The notes below the pieces were generated by a model that saw only the letters and a list, made by a program, of their open reading frames with translations, had not been told where the DNA came from and did no database searches. 64,000 nucleotides of DNA from UBA4874 sp002399435 (GTDB lineage: Bacteria > Bacillota > Clostridia > Caldicoprobacterales > DTU083). Position 1 is the first letter of the stretch. Each line of letters starts with the position of its first letter. Of this stretch, positions 8,989-17,276 are shown in pieces. The translations under genes and the position numbers were made by a program. Where the stretch lies: assembly GCA_036823195.1 (NCBI GenBank), contig DAISGI010000005.1, positions 1 through 64,000 of the forward strand, read 5' to 3'.

Positions 8989-10008
8989 ATGACGCTAAAA
9001 TTAAAGGATATTGCAGAAAAATTAAATATCTCACAAGCCACGGTGTCATTGGCACTGAACAACCGGCCGGGTGTGAGCCAGGAAACGAAGGAAAAAGTGC
9101 TCAAAGCAACGGAGGAGATGGGTTATAATGTAAATGTATTATCCAGGAATACCTCAAAGAATCAGAGAAGCATCCGATTTATCATCTACAAAAAGCAAGG
9201 GCTTGTTGTTTCGGATACTCCTTTCTTTTCTGCCCTGATCGAAGGAATTGACCAGGAGGCAAGGGATAACGGATACAGTTTGGTGATTACGTATCTGAAA
9301 GAGAAGGAAAATAAGGCAGAGATTAGAAAGCTGGTAAAGGAAGAGCCTTTGGGGGGGATCATCGTCCTGGCTACGGAAGCGGAGATACAGGATTTAAAAA
9401 TATTTGATAAGCTGAATGTTCCGGTGGTGGTCCTGGACAGCTACTTTCGGGATGCAAAGTACGACACCGTGGTGATCAACAACATGCAGGGCTCTTATCA
9501 GGGGACCCGCTATCTGCTGGAGAAAGGGCATACCTCCATAGGCTATTTGTGCGGTTCCATCCGGATCAACAATTTTGAGGAAAGAAAGGATGGATTTTTC
9601 AAGGCCCTGAAAGATCATAACATTGAATGGGATGAGAAGCTTGCTTTTCCGCTGGAGCCGACAATGGACGGCGCATACCGTGATATGTCCCATATTCTGG
9701 AGACTGGATGCAAGCTCCCCACTGCGTTTTTTTCCGATAATGATATTATTGCCTGCGGTTCGATGAAGGCTTTCAAGGAAAAGGGGCTGCGGATCCCGGA
9801 GGATCTGTCCATTGTCGGGTTTGACGACATGCCTTTCAGTAAGATCATCGATCCTGCCCTTACCACCATTAAGGTCTATAAACAGAGTATGGGCCGGCTT
9901 GCGGTGAAAAGACTGATTGAAAGAATTGAAGGAGATTGTGAGGCATTTGTCAAAGCAGAAGTCAATACGGAACTTGTGGAGCGAAAGAGTGTTTTAAAAA
10001 AGAATTAA
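8989..10008 (+). CDS. LacI-family transcriptional regulator
   Basis: DNA-binding repressor of 339 residues. The N-terminal helix-turn-helix, LKDIAEKLNISQATVSLALN (residues about 4-23), followed by the hinge-helix region and a periplasmic-binding-protein-like effector domain (from about residue 62, with IVGFDDMPFSKIIDPALTTI near the C-terminus), is the standard LacI/GalR layout. ATG 8989 is preceded by AAAAAAGGAG with good spacing. It sits between the GH95-GH106 unit and the GH42 gene. A LacI-type operator (3330-3343) and a perfect palindrome (10161-10172) upstream of these targets are candidate binding sites. The inducer is not predictable; a monosaccharide or short oligosaccharide from the substrate is likely. 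Confidence 0.95.
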   Translation: MTLKLKDIAEKLNISQATVSLALNNRPGVSQETKEKVLKATEEMGYNVNVLSRNTSKNQRSIRFIIYKKQGLVVSDTPFFSALIEGIDQEARDNGYSLVITYLKEKENKAEIRKLVKEEPLGGIIVLATEAEIQDLKIFDKLNVPVVVLDSYFRDAKYDTVVINNMQGSYQGTRYLLEKGHTSIGYLCGSIRINNFEERKDGFFKALKDHNIEWDEKLAFPLEPTMDGAYRDMSHILETGCKLPTAFFSDNDIIACGSMKAFKEKGLRIPEDLSIVGFDDMPFSKIIDPALTTIKVYKQSMGRLAVKRLIERIEGDCEAFVKAEVNTELVERKSVLKKN

Positions 10009-10041
10009 TAAGGACAAGTAAAGATCAATAAGGACGAGTAA
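10007..10041 (+). repeat. Short direct repeat after the LacI gene
   Basis: AATAAGGACAAGTAA (10007-10021) is repeated as AATAAGGACGAGTAA (10027-10041), one mismatch, 20-base period. It overlaps the LacI stop codon. No hairpin terminator is visible here. Confidence 0.5.
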
Positions 10042-10122
10042 TACTTATGCACCTTTAAATAAAAAACCCCATGGAAACCCAATTCAAAGAAGTTAAAAAT
10101 TTCATAATTCCTAAAAATTTAG

Positions 10123-10151
10123 TTGGGAGAATATTAAAAATATGATATAAT
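10123..10151 (+). promoter_or_regulatory. Sigma-A promoter for GH42 gene
   Basis: TTGGGA (10123-10128), a 17-base spacer and TATAAT (10146-10151), with TG at 10143-10144 giving an extended -10. Predicted start of transcription is near 10158, about 100 bases before the GH42 start codon. Confidence 0.7.
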
Positions 10152-10160
10152 AAGGCAGGG

Positions 10161-10172
10161 CGGAAGCTTCCG
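10161..10172 (+). promoter_or_regulatory. Candidate operator palindrome
   Basis: CGGAAGCTTCCG is a perfect 12-base palindrome placed directly at the predicted transcription start of the GH42 promoter. Its position fits a repressor site for the adjacent LacI-family protein, but its centre (GC) differs from the TGAAAGCACTTTCA site upstream of GH95. It could instead form a small hairpin in the leader RNA. Confidence 0.35.
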
Positions 10173-10258
10173 GATACCATTATTCCTGGCGGCAGCTGGC
10201 GCAGTACACAAAAAACCAGGTTCGTTTTTAGAATCCGGAATTCAAAGAGGTGAGGAGC

Positions 10259-12274
10259 ATGATCAATCCAAAATTGCCTGCGATCCTTTATGGAGGCGAT
10301 TACAATCCCGAACAGTGGTGCAGCGAGGTTTGGGAGGAAGATATGAGGCTGTTCCGATTGGCGGGGATCAATCTGGTCAATCTGGGGGTTTTCAGCTGGG
10401 CAAAATTACAGCCGGCGGAAGATCAATATGATTTTGGATGGCTGGACCGGATCATGGATATGCTTGCGGAAAACGGGATTTTTGTTAATCTGGCAACCCC
10501 GACAGCAGCGCAGCCGGCCTGGATGTCCCGCAAGTATCCGGAGATTCTTCCTGTGGATGCAATGGGAAGGAAACGGACTTACGGGAAGAGAGTCAATTTT
10601 TGCCCCAACAGCAGGAAGTATCGGGAATTTTCTGTGAACATTACCCGCAGGCTGGCGGAAAGGTACCGAAATCATCCGGCTTTGCTCATGTGGCATGTGG
10701 CAAATGAATACGGGACTTACTGCTACTGCGACAACTGCCAGATTGCGTTTCGGAAATGGCTGAAGCGCAGATATCACACCATTGAGGAACTGAACCAAAG
10801 ATGGAATCTGAGTTTTTGGGGGCACACCGCATACGATTGGGAGGACATTGTCGTTCCATCGGATTTAAATGACGACAACAAATATTATCAGCCGGCTATG
10901 CTGGACTATCTGCGGTTTATGACCGATTCCAATCTGGAATGTTATCTGGGAGAATATCAGACAATTAAGGAAATCACTCCGGATTTGACGGTGACTACCA
11001 ATATTTCCGGCCATATCAAGAATCTGGATCAGTTCCGATGGGCGGAGCATGTGGACATTGCTGCATGGGATAACTATCCGCTTCCGACAGATGCAGCCAG
11101 TACCGTTGCGTTCCGGCATGATCTGATGCGGGGATTAAAGCGCGGGCAGCCGTATATGCTGGCGGAGCAGACTCCGAGCAGTCAGAACTGGCAGCCTTAC
11201 AATCTTTTGAAACGGCCCGGGGTAATGAGACTTCTTAGCTATCAGGCCATTGCCCATGGAGCCGATACGGTTCTGTTCTTTCAGCTGAGAGCCTCGGCAC
11301 AAGGTGTGGAAAAGCTTCATGGAGCGGTTATTTCCCATGCAGGTCATGAACATACAAGGGTTTTTCGGGAATGTGCGGAGCTTGGAAGGGAACTCAAGCA
11401 ATTGGGGAAAGGAATTCTGGATTCCCGTATCCATTCAAAGGTGGCCATTCTGTTTGACTGGGAGAATTGGTGGGCTGTTGAGCTGTGCAGCGGACCCAGC
11501 AGGGATTTAAAATATCTGGATCAGGTCGCTCAATATTATCGGCCGCTCTATGGGCAAAATATATCAGTGGATATTGTCCGGCCGGGCGAGGATCTTTCTT
11601 CATATCAATTGGTGATTGCTCCCCTGCTCTACATGGTGAAACCGGGGGTTGCCGGGAGTATCGAAAGATTTGTGGGGGAAGGCGGTACGTTCCTGGCTTC
11701 CTTCTTCAGTGGGATGGTGGATGGAAATGACCGCATCTTTTCAGGAGGCGCTCCCGGTGAGTTGAGAAAGGTACTCGGCATCTGGGTCGAGGAGTCCGAC
11801 GCCCTGCTTCCGTCCATGCGGAATTCCATGGTTTTGCGGCAGCCTGCGGGGGAAGAAGGACGGGAATATGAATGCGGATTGCTTTGTGACATCATTCACA
11901 CGGAAACGGCGAAAGTGCTGGCTGTTTATGGGGAAGACTTTTATGCAGGACAGCCGTGCTTTACGGTAAATCAATATGGAAAAGGGAAAGCCTTTTATGT
12001 CGGTACCGAACCGGAGGACTCTTTTCTGCAGAATTTTATGAAGGCTCTGTGCCAGGCAAAGAGGATCGAAGCACCCATTTTGGTACCGAACGGTGTGGAA
12101 GTAACGCAGCGATGGAAAGAAGGTCAGTCCTATACCTTTATTTTGAATCATGGAAACACTTCGGCAGTCATCGATTTGGGAAAAGGAGGTTATTGGGATC
12201 TTATAACGGAAAGCGAAAAGTCCGGTAATGTGGAACTGGAACCAAAAGGGGTATGGATACTGGAACGAAAGTGA
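10259..12274 (+). CDS. Beta-galactosidase, GH42
   Basis: Predicted cytoplasmic beta-galactosidase of 671 residues, close to the family's usual length. N-terminal YGGDYNPEQW, the barrel stretch LATPTAAQPAWM, acid/base Glu in HVANEYG (about residue 149) and the nucleophile Glu in YMLAEQTPSSQNW (about residue 302) are GH42 hallmarks. CYCDNC after the acid/base matches the cysteine cluster that binds zinc in many members. The C-terminal part is the trimerisation and beta domain. The longest frame begins with GTG 10250, but AGAGGTGA (10246-10253) is better placed for ATG 10259. It has its own promoter and is followed by a response-regulator gene with which it is likely co-transcribed. In this context it could remove galactose from rhamnogalacturonan side chains. 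Confidence 0.94.
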   Translation: MINPKLPAILYGGDYNPEQWCSEVWEEDMRLFRLAGINLVNLGVFSWAKLQPAEDQYDFGWLDRIMDMLAENGIFVNLATPTAAQPAWMSRKYPEILPVDAMGRKRTYGKRVNFCPNSRKYREFSVNITRRLAERYRNHPALLMWHVANEYGTYCYCDNCQIAFRKWLKRRYHTIEELNQRWNLSFWGHTAYDWEDIVVPSDLNDDNKYYQPAMLDYLRFMTDSNLECYLGEYQTIKEITPDLTVTTNISGHIKNLDQFRWAEHVDIAAWDNYPLPTDAASTVAFRHDLMRGLKRGQPYMLAEQTPSSQNWQPYNLLKRPGVMRLLSYQAIAHGADTVLFFQLRASAQGVEKLHGAVISHAGHEHTRVFRECAELGRELKQLGKGILDSRIHSKVAILFDWENWWAVELCSGPSRDLKYLDQVAQYYRPLYGQNISVDIVRPGEDLSSYQLVIAPLLYMVKPGVAGSIERFVGEGGTFLASFFSGMVDGNDRIFSGGAPGELRKVLGIWVEESDALLPSMRNSMVLRQPAGEEGREYECGLLCDIIHTETAKVLAVYGEDFYAGQPCFTVNQYGKGKAFYVGTEPEDSFLQNFMKALCQAKRIEAPILVPNGVEVTQRWKEGQSYTFILNHGNTSAVIDLGKGGYWDLITESEKSGNVELEPKGVWILERK

Positions 12275-12344
12275 GGGCTCGTACCAATCGTTCGGCAGGA
12301 TGCAGTGTTCTCTTATGAAAACTTCCGTAAAAGAAGGTTATAAA

Positions 12345-13130
12345 ATGTATAAGGTTTTTATCGTAGGCCAGGAAGCTATTTCAGATAAAGATTTCATGCG
12401 GCGGATTCATTGGGAGGAGTATGGCTTTACCATATCCGGGGAAGCGTGGGATGGAACCGATGCTTACCGCAGGATACTGAAGTTCCGGCCGGACATTGTA
12501 TTTGCGGATATCCAGATCCCGGGCATGAACGGTTTGGATTTGACAAGGAAGATCAAAGAGCGGGTTCCGGACATTCAATTTGTTTTAGTCAGCGAATGCA
12601 GGGAATTTACCTATGCTCAGAAAGCTTTGAACTATGGCGCCTTCCGGTACTTTCTGAAACCGGTGAATGAGGAGGAAATTACCGAAACATTGAGAAAGGC
12701 ATCACAGGTTATGGAACAAACCGATGGGCCGGATTCATTCGAAGAAGAATCCCTGGAGGGCATCAAATACACTCCGGGGATCCATGCAAATGAAAACATA
12801 AAACGGGTTGTGGAGTATATCAACAACCATTATGAAGAAGAAATAACCCTGCAGGGCCTTTCCGGGCTGTTCCATATCAATCCAAGCTATATCAGTCAAT
12901 TATTTCGGAAGGAAACCGGCATGACGTTCAAGGAATATCTGACCAAACTGCGGATTTCCTATGCTTCTGCATTGCTTGCCGATACCAATCTGAGCATTTC
13001 ACAAATCACACACAAAGCAGGATACAACGATTATTTTTATTTCATAAAGGCGTTTAAAAAAAGCAAAGGGAAAACTCCGAAGCAGTATCGGAATTCTTTG
13101 GAACAGACCAACCCTTATAGTTATTTATAG
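12345..13130 (+). CDS. AraC-type response regulator with degenerate receiver
   Basis: YesN-like protein of 261 residues with an N-terminal CheY-like receiver (1-118) and a C-terminal AraC double helix-turn-helix (about 155-258; SQITHKAGYNDYFYFIKAFK, then GKTPKQYR). The phospho-acceptor Asp55 in FADIQIPGMNG and the conserved Lys in FLKPV are present. The acidic pair that binds magnesium, normally at positions 8-9, is Gly-Gln (VFIVGQE). Phosphorylation may therefore be impaired or absent. The frame is open back to 12228, but ATG 12345 with AAGAAGG (12331-12337) gives the expected receiver N-terminus. No histidine kinase gene is in the window. Adjacent targets probably include the solute-binding protein at 13297. 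Confidence 0.9.
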   Translation: MYKVFIVGQEAISDKDFMRRIHWEEYGFTISGEAWDGTDAYRRILKFRPDIVFADIQIPGMNGLDLTRKIKERVPDIQFVLVSECREFTYAQKALNYGAFRYFLKPVNEEEITETLRKASQVMEQTDGPDSFEEESLEGIKYTPGIHANENIKRVVEYINNHYEEEITLQGLSGLFHINPSYISQLFRKETGMTFKEYLTKLRISYASALLADTNLSISQITHKAGYNDYFYFIKAFKKSKGKTPKQYRNSLEQTNPYSYL

Positions 13131-13167
13131 TCAAAAAATTAAAAATATAATAAAAATGCAAATAAAT

Positions 13168-13210
13168 ATAAGATTATTCCATTTAAAAGAAACCGAACTT
13201 ATTCTATTAT
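13168..13210 (+). promoter_or_regulatory. Promoter of the orphan binding-protein gene with a shared upstream motif
   Basis: ATAAGATTATTCCAT (13168-13182) lies 37 bases upstream of a TATTAT -10 box (13205-13210). The same 15-base motif occurs at the same distance from a -10 box before the pectate lyase (22690). The -35 region is poor, which suggests activator dependence, for instance on an AraC-type regulator. Confidence 0.5.
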
Positions 13211-13296
13211 ATATATGGGAGATAGATAAAAAAACAGGAAAGGAGGGAATTTCTTTTACCGCCTATTTCAAAAGAACAGGAGAAAGGAAGGATCAA

Positions 13297-14793
13297 ATGA
13301 AAAGTTTTGACATGACGGTTTGGTTTCGAAAAGGAAGCAGAAAGTTTACCGGTTTGCTGGCAGCGATCCTGGCAATAAGCGTTCTTGTGTCGCTTGTTTT
13401 GATCCCGGCATCCGCATCGGAAAAGCCAAAGAAAGCGACGGGCAGTACGGATATTCCAAATAAGTACAACGTGCCGTTTTCGATCGATGACGACGAAGTG
13501 TTGATACTTGGAGTCAACTATAAACCGTTTGAGAATACCACGGCCAGCAATCATGAAAATGCGGATCGTTTCTTTGAGGAAGTCATGGGCAAGAAGCTCA
13601 GGCAGGCATTTCCCGATGTCCGGATCAAATATGTGACATGGGACTTTCCGCTGCGTTATGAGGATCTGGATGCAGCCGGCATTTGTCCGGATATCATTCT
13701 TGAGAATCCGCGGAGCGGTATGGAACGTGACCTGAGGTCCCGGGGATGGGTCGGCGATATAACCGAAATGCTCGGGCAAAAGGATCTCGACCTCAGCAAA
13801 CTCAACAAAGCTGCCGTGGAACAGCTCAAAGCCCATTCAAGCGGCGGCATCTACGGCGTTCCCATTTTCATCGACGATTATTATCTGTTCTACAACAAGA
13901 AGATCTTCGACATGCGCCATGTGCCGTATCCAAAATCGGGTATGACCTATGAACAGGCCTACCTGAAGGCAAAGATGCTTACGTTTCAGCATGGTCTGGA
14001 CGGGTACAAAGGATATCAGCAGCACCCGGATCATTACCTGAATTTAAATCAGTTTGGGCTGAACCCGTTCCTTCCTACCAACAGTGAAAACCCCGCACCG
14101 GAAGACGTGAAAGTGAACATCACATCGCTTCAGTGGGTGTTGCTGGCCCGCAACATGGATCGTTTCCTTACAATCAAGCGTAACACCTTCACCACACCCA
14201 ATGACTTCCTGAAAGCCGACATGAGCAAACCAGGTCATGTGGCCATGGCTGTGGATACGCTTTCCAAGCTGCCCATGTATGTGAACAGCGAGCTGTATAT
14301 TAAGGACGGGGAGGAGGAACGGTATCAGGAGTGGACCAAAAACATTGATGTGGGGATCAGCTCCGTTCCGGTGCTTACTCCTGGCTGCAGGACGACCTAT
14401 CAGCCAAACCAGATAGCAGCTTTCGTCCCGCCGCAGTCGCGAAACCTGGATACGGCGTATGATATCGTAAAATGGATGGTATCGGAGGAAGCGCAGGTTG
14501 AGTTGTCCAGACATGGTATGAAAGGCGTTCTGGAAACGGATGCAGTGAAATCCAGTTTTGGCAAAGATATTCCCGAGCTTGCCAATGTCGATACTTCTGC
14601 CATCTATTGGGGAGAGAACGCAGTGATCAAGAACTATAAGAATATAAAATTCTGGAACATCCCACTGTGGAATGTATTTCGGCTGCATGTCCTGAAAGAT
14701 GGTATGACACCGGAGAGCAGCCTGATTGTCACCGAAAAGGAAGATATTCCGAACTATATCAAAAATCAGGCGGCGGCAGGGAAAGATTGGTAA
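13297..14793 (+). CDS. Secreted extracellular solute-binding protein (carbohydrate ABC type)
   Basis: Predicted sugar-binding component of an ABC importer, 498 residues. The N-terminus has a positively charged stretch and a long hydrophobic segment (FTGLLAAILAISVLVSLVLI) followed by PASASE. No lipobox Cys is present, so it is either released or anchored by an uncleaved segment, unlike the other binding proteins here. The mature part carries family-1 features: an internal GGIYGVPIFIDDYYLFYNKK hinge stretch and a late VPVLTPGCRTTYQPNQIAAF followed by IVKWMVSEEAQ. ATG 13297 is chosen over the upstream frame (13156) because of AGGAGAAAGGAAGG just before it. It has no neighbouring permease genes and ends at a strong terminator, so it is an orphan whose partner permeases lie elsewhere, possibly those at 56513 and 57406. 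Confidence 0.85.
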   Translation: MKSFDMTVWFRKGSRKFTGLLAAILAISVLVSLVLIPASASEKPKKATGSTDIPNKYNVPFSIDDDEVLILGVNYKPFENTTASNHENADRFFEEVMGKKLRQAFPDVRIKYVTWDFPLRYEDLDAAGICPDIILENPRSGMERDLRSRGWVGDITEMLGQKDLDLSKLNKAAVEQLKAHSSGGIYGVPIFIDDYYLFYNKKIFDMRHVPYPKSGMTYEQAYLKAKMLTFQHGLDGYKGYQQHPDHYLNLNQFGLNPFLPTNSENPAPEDVKVNITSLQWVLLARNMDRFLTIKRNTFTTPNDFLKADMSKPGHVAMAVDTLSKLPMYVNSELYIKDGEEERYQEWTKNIDVGISSVPVLTPGCRTTYQPNQIAAFVPPQSRNLDTAYDIVKWMVSEEAQVELSRHGMKGVLETDAVKSSFGKDIPELANVDTSAIYWGENAVIKNYKNIKFWNIPLWNVFRLHVLKDGMTPESSLIVTEKEDIPNYIKNQAAAGKDW

Positions 14794-14806
14794 ACCTAAT
14801 AAGAGC

Positions 14807-14838
14807 AAAGCGCTTATCCGTTGGGTGAGCGCTTTTTT
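14807..14838 (+). terminator. Rho-independent terminator
   Basis: AAAGCGCTTATCC (14807-14819) pairs with GGGTGAGCGCTTT (14823-14835) around a GTT loop: 13 base pairs including two G-U, followed by a T run. It ends the transcript of the orphan binding protein. Confidence 0.92.
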
Positions 14839-14946
14839 CAGTACTTTGGCGGGCAAACTTTTACATGGAAACAAAAAATCAGAAAGCAGCAAATGATTAG
14901 ATTAAATTACTTTTAAAGTTTTTTGCATTTTATTAAAAATTTGAGT

Positions 14947-14974
14947 TTGTCAGGCATAAAATTAATGATATAAT
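14947..14974 (+). promoter_or_regulatory. Sigma-A promoter for the five-gene acid-sugar unit
   Basis: TTGTCA (14947-14952), a 16-base spacer and a perfect TATAAT (14969-14974). It directly follows the terminator of the preceding gene and lies about 65 bases before the first start codon of the unit. Confidence 0.75.
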
Positions 14975-15040
14975 AAAAAAGAATGCAAGCTGGGATTGGA
15001 ACAAGGCTCTAAAGTTTTCCGATGGGGGGGAAAGTTTAAA

Positions 15041-17269
15041 ATGTCTTCTGCCAAAATCGGTATCAACATGTTCAGGGTAAAAGCGGATACTTTTCTCATG
15101 GGCGGTGGCGACATAGAGCTCAGACCCGACGCACTGCCAATTCACAAGGTACGACTTTCAAGTGACTTTTATATCTCAGAAGAACCGATTCCATACGACC
15201 TGTTTGAAAAATTTTATAGGGAGAAACATCACAGGCAGCCGGATGTTCAGAACTATCAGGGATATGTAATCGGCGTCAGCTGGTATGAAGCGGACGAATT
15301 CTGCCGCTGGCTCAGTGAAAAGGAAGCGGATTCCTACCGGCTGCCAACCGAGGCGGAGTGGGAGTATTGTGCGAGAAACAGCAGGGAAATTGGCACAGAC
15401 CGAATGTGCGATCTGAATATGAGGGAGTGGTGCTTTGATTGGTATGCTGCCTACTCAGAGGAGGAAACGGATCCCGCGGGACCGGACAGCGGACATTTTA
15501 AGGTGGTAAGGGGCGGCTTTCTGGATGATCCGGCAAGATACAATGCGTATCCGCTGGAAGTCTGGATGAGGTGCTCCCTTCCGCCGGATTTCCGACATGA
15601 TGAGGAGGATCGGTACAATGAATTTGGAAGGCACCCCATAGGATTTCGCGTGGTGCGGGGCAGAGCTCCAAAAACGAGTGAAAACAGTCCAATTCCGCTT
15701 GTTTGCCTGAATGTAAAGCAAAGCCGGCCAGTTTCCAGAATAAAAGAGGATACTCCGTATTTCCGAAAGCGTTATCTTTTCCCGGTGCCTCCGGACAACG
15801 CTTCTTCCCGGGAGATCCTTGCCATGGGATTGAATCCTTCCCTTCGCCATCATAACCATTCTCCGGGATTTGATGTGGCTCCCAACGGAGACCTGATCGT
15901 TTCCATTTATTCTTCTTACCATGAGTACGATGCGGAAGTGGGTCTCATGGCTGCGAGACTGCGGTACGGGTCCGAAGAATGGGAGGCTCCGGACATGTTC
16001 CTCAATGCGGTGGGGGTGAACGATCATGCGCCTCTTATTTATACGGACCGGGATGGAACCATGTATCATTTTTGGGGCTGGCCGGAGCTTCGCAGTGCCT
16101 ATCCGTTTCAATATACCTGTTCCAAAGACAGTGGAGCGACCTGGAGTGCGATTCAATTCCCCAGGTTTACAAATCATGCGGATCGAATCGTGCGACAGCC
16201 GGTCAATACTGCATTTCATGCGAAAGACGGCTATTATTATGTGGTCTGCGACGCATCGGATGGTGCGGCATCGGTTCTGTGGCGTTCCAGGGATTTGATT
16301 CACTGGGAGAATCCGAGAGGCAGGACAGCCGGCAGGCACAGTACCGCAGTTGAGCTGCGGGACGGCAGACTGCTTGCCATGGGCGGCAAAAATTCGGATA
16401 TCGATGGATATATGCCGAAAGCGGTTTCATCGGATCACGGAGACAGCTGGGAGGTCAGCAGGACTCCTTTCCCTGCCTGTTCCTCCGGGCAAAGGCCTTG
16501 CATCCTGCGGCTTCAAAGCGGACGGCTTCTGATGTGCGGGGACTTCCAGACGAAAAAGGGGAAACGGCCAAAGAATGCGGCGGAGAAGGAGTGGGGCTCC
16601 TATGCTGCCTATTCGGAGGACGAAGGCGAAACCTGGACTCTAAAAAAATTATGGGGGACGCAAAAGCGCAAAAAGAACCCGGAGCAGTTTCATGGCGCAC
16701 ATACCATCGGATACAGTGTTTGCCGCCAGTCGCAGGATGGCTTGATCCATGTCATTACATCAAACAACCATCCCTGTCTGCACCTTTGTTTCAATGAAGC
16801 CTGGCTGTTGTCCGCGGAAGAGCCTTCTCCAGGGGATCCGGAGCTGATGAGAAGCAAGGCGTTTCGGATCGATTCCGTGAAAACCTATACGGAAAAATAC
16901 GAAAATGGAAATCCAAAATGCGTCTATTCCGGTGGGATTGCCGATGACGGGCGGTTTCTGCTGCACGGGGAGGAGAGATGGTTCTATCCCTCCGGGGATC
17001 TCATGACGTACTGCACATACAAAATGGGGGAGCGGATCGGCGAATACATATATTATGACAGGACAGGCGATAAGATCTGGTCGTGGGAGTACCTGGAGGA
17101 TCACAACGCGATTTACAGGACGTATTATAAAGGCAATGTATTGAAATCGACAGGACGATACAAAGGAAAGATCGCACAGGGAATGGCACAGAGTTATTCC
17201 AGAAACGGAGCACTGGTTTCAGAGGTGCTGTTTGACAATGGGAAGATGATAAAGGAAATGATTCGGTAA
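15041..17269 (+). CDS. SUMF1-like / BNR sialidase-like / MORN-like fusion protein
   Basis: A 742-residue protein with three recognisable parts. Residues about 1-205 are a formylglycine-generating-enzyme-like (SUMF1) domain: GVSWYEADEFCRWL, YRLPTEAEWEYCAR, NMREWCFDWY, VVRGGF and GFRVVRG. The usual C-terminal catalytic cysteine pair of that family is not evident, so it may be a binding fold only. Residues about 225-590 form a sialidase-type propeller with three Asp-boxes: SKDSGATW, SSDHGDSW and SEDEGETW. No RIP motif is visible. The last 130 residues contain several short YxxGxxxxxG-type repeats resembling MORN-variant repeats. ATG 15041 with the G-rich stretch upstream is preferred over TTG 14996. 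No signal peptide. First gene of a unit with an alpha/alpha-barrel hydrolase and acid-sugar catabolic genes; a deoxy-sugar-acid hydrolase role is only a guess. Confidence 0.8.
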   Translation: MSSAKIGINMFRVKADTFLMGGGDIELRPDALPIHKVRLSSDFYISEEPIPYDLFEKFYREKHHRQPDVQNYQGYVIGVSWYEADEFCRWLSEKEADSYRLPTEAEWEYCARNSREIGTDRMCDLNMREWCFDWYAAYSEEETDPAGPDSGHFKVVRGGFLDDPARYNAYPLEVWMRCSLPPDFRHDEEDRYNEFGRHPIGFRVVRGRAPKTSENSPIPLVCLNVKQSRPVSRIKEDTPYFRKRYLFPVPPDNASSREILAMGLNPSLRHHNHSPGFDVAPNGDLIVSIYSSYHEYDAEVGLMAARLRYGSEEWEAPDMFLNAVGVNDHAPLIYTDRDGTMYHFWGWPELRSAYPFQYTCSKDSGATWSAIQFPRFTNHADRIVRQPVNTAFHAKDGYYYVVCDASDGAASVLWRSRDLIHWENPRGRTAGRHSTAVELRDGRLLAMGGKNSDIDGYMPKAVSSDHGDSWEVSRTPFPACSSGQRPCILRLQSGRLLMCGDFQTKKGKRPKNAAEKEWGSYAAYSEDEGETWTLKKLWGTQKRKKNPEQFHGAHTIGYSVCRQSQDGLIHVITSNNHPCLHLCFNEAWLLSAEEPSPGDPELMRSKAFRIDSVKTYTEKYENGNPKCVYSGGIADDGRFLLHGEERWFYPSGDLMTYCTYKMGERIGEYIYYDRTGDKIWSWEYLEDHNAIYRTYYKGNVLKSTGRYKGKIAQGMAQSYSRNGALVSEVLFDNGKMIKEMIR

Positions 17270-17276
17270 GGAGAGA

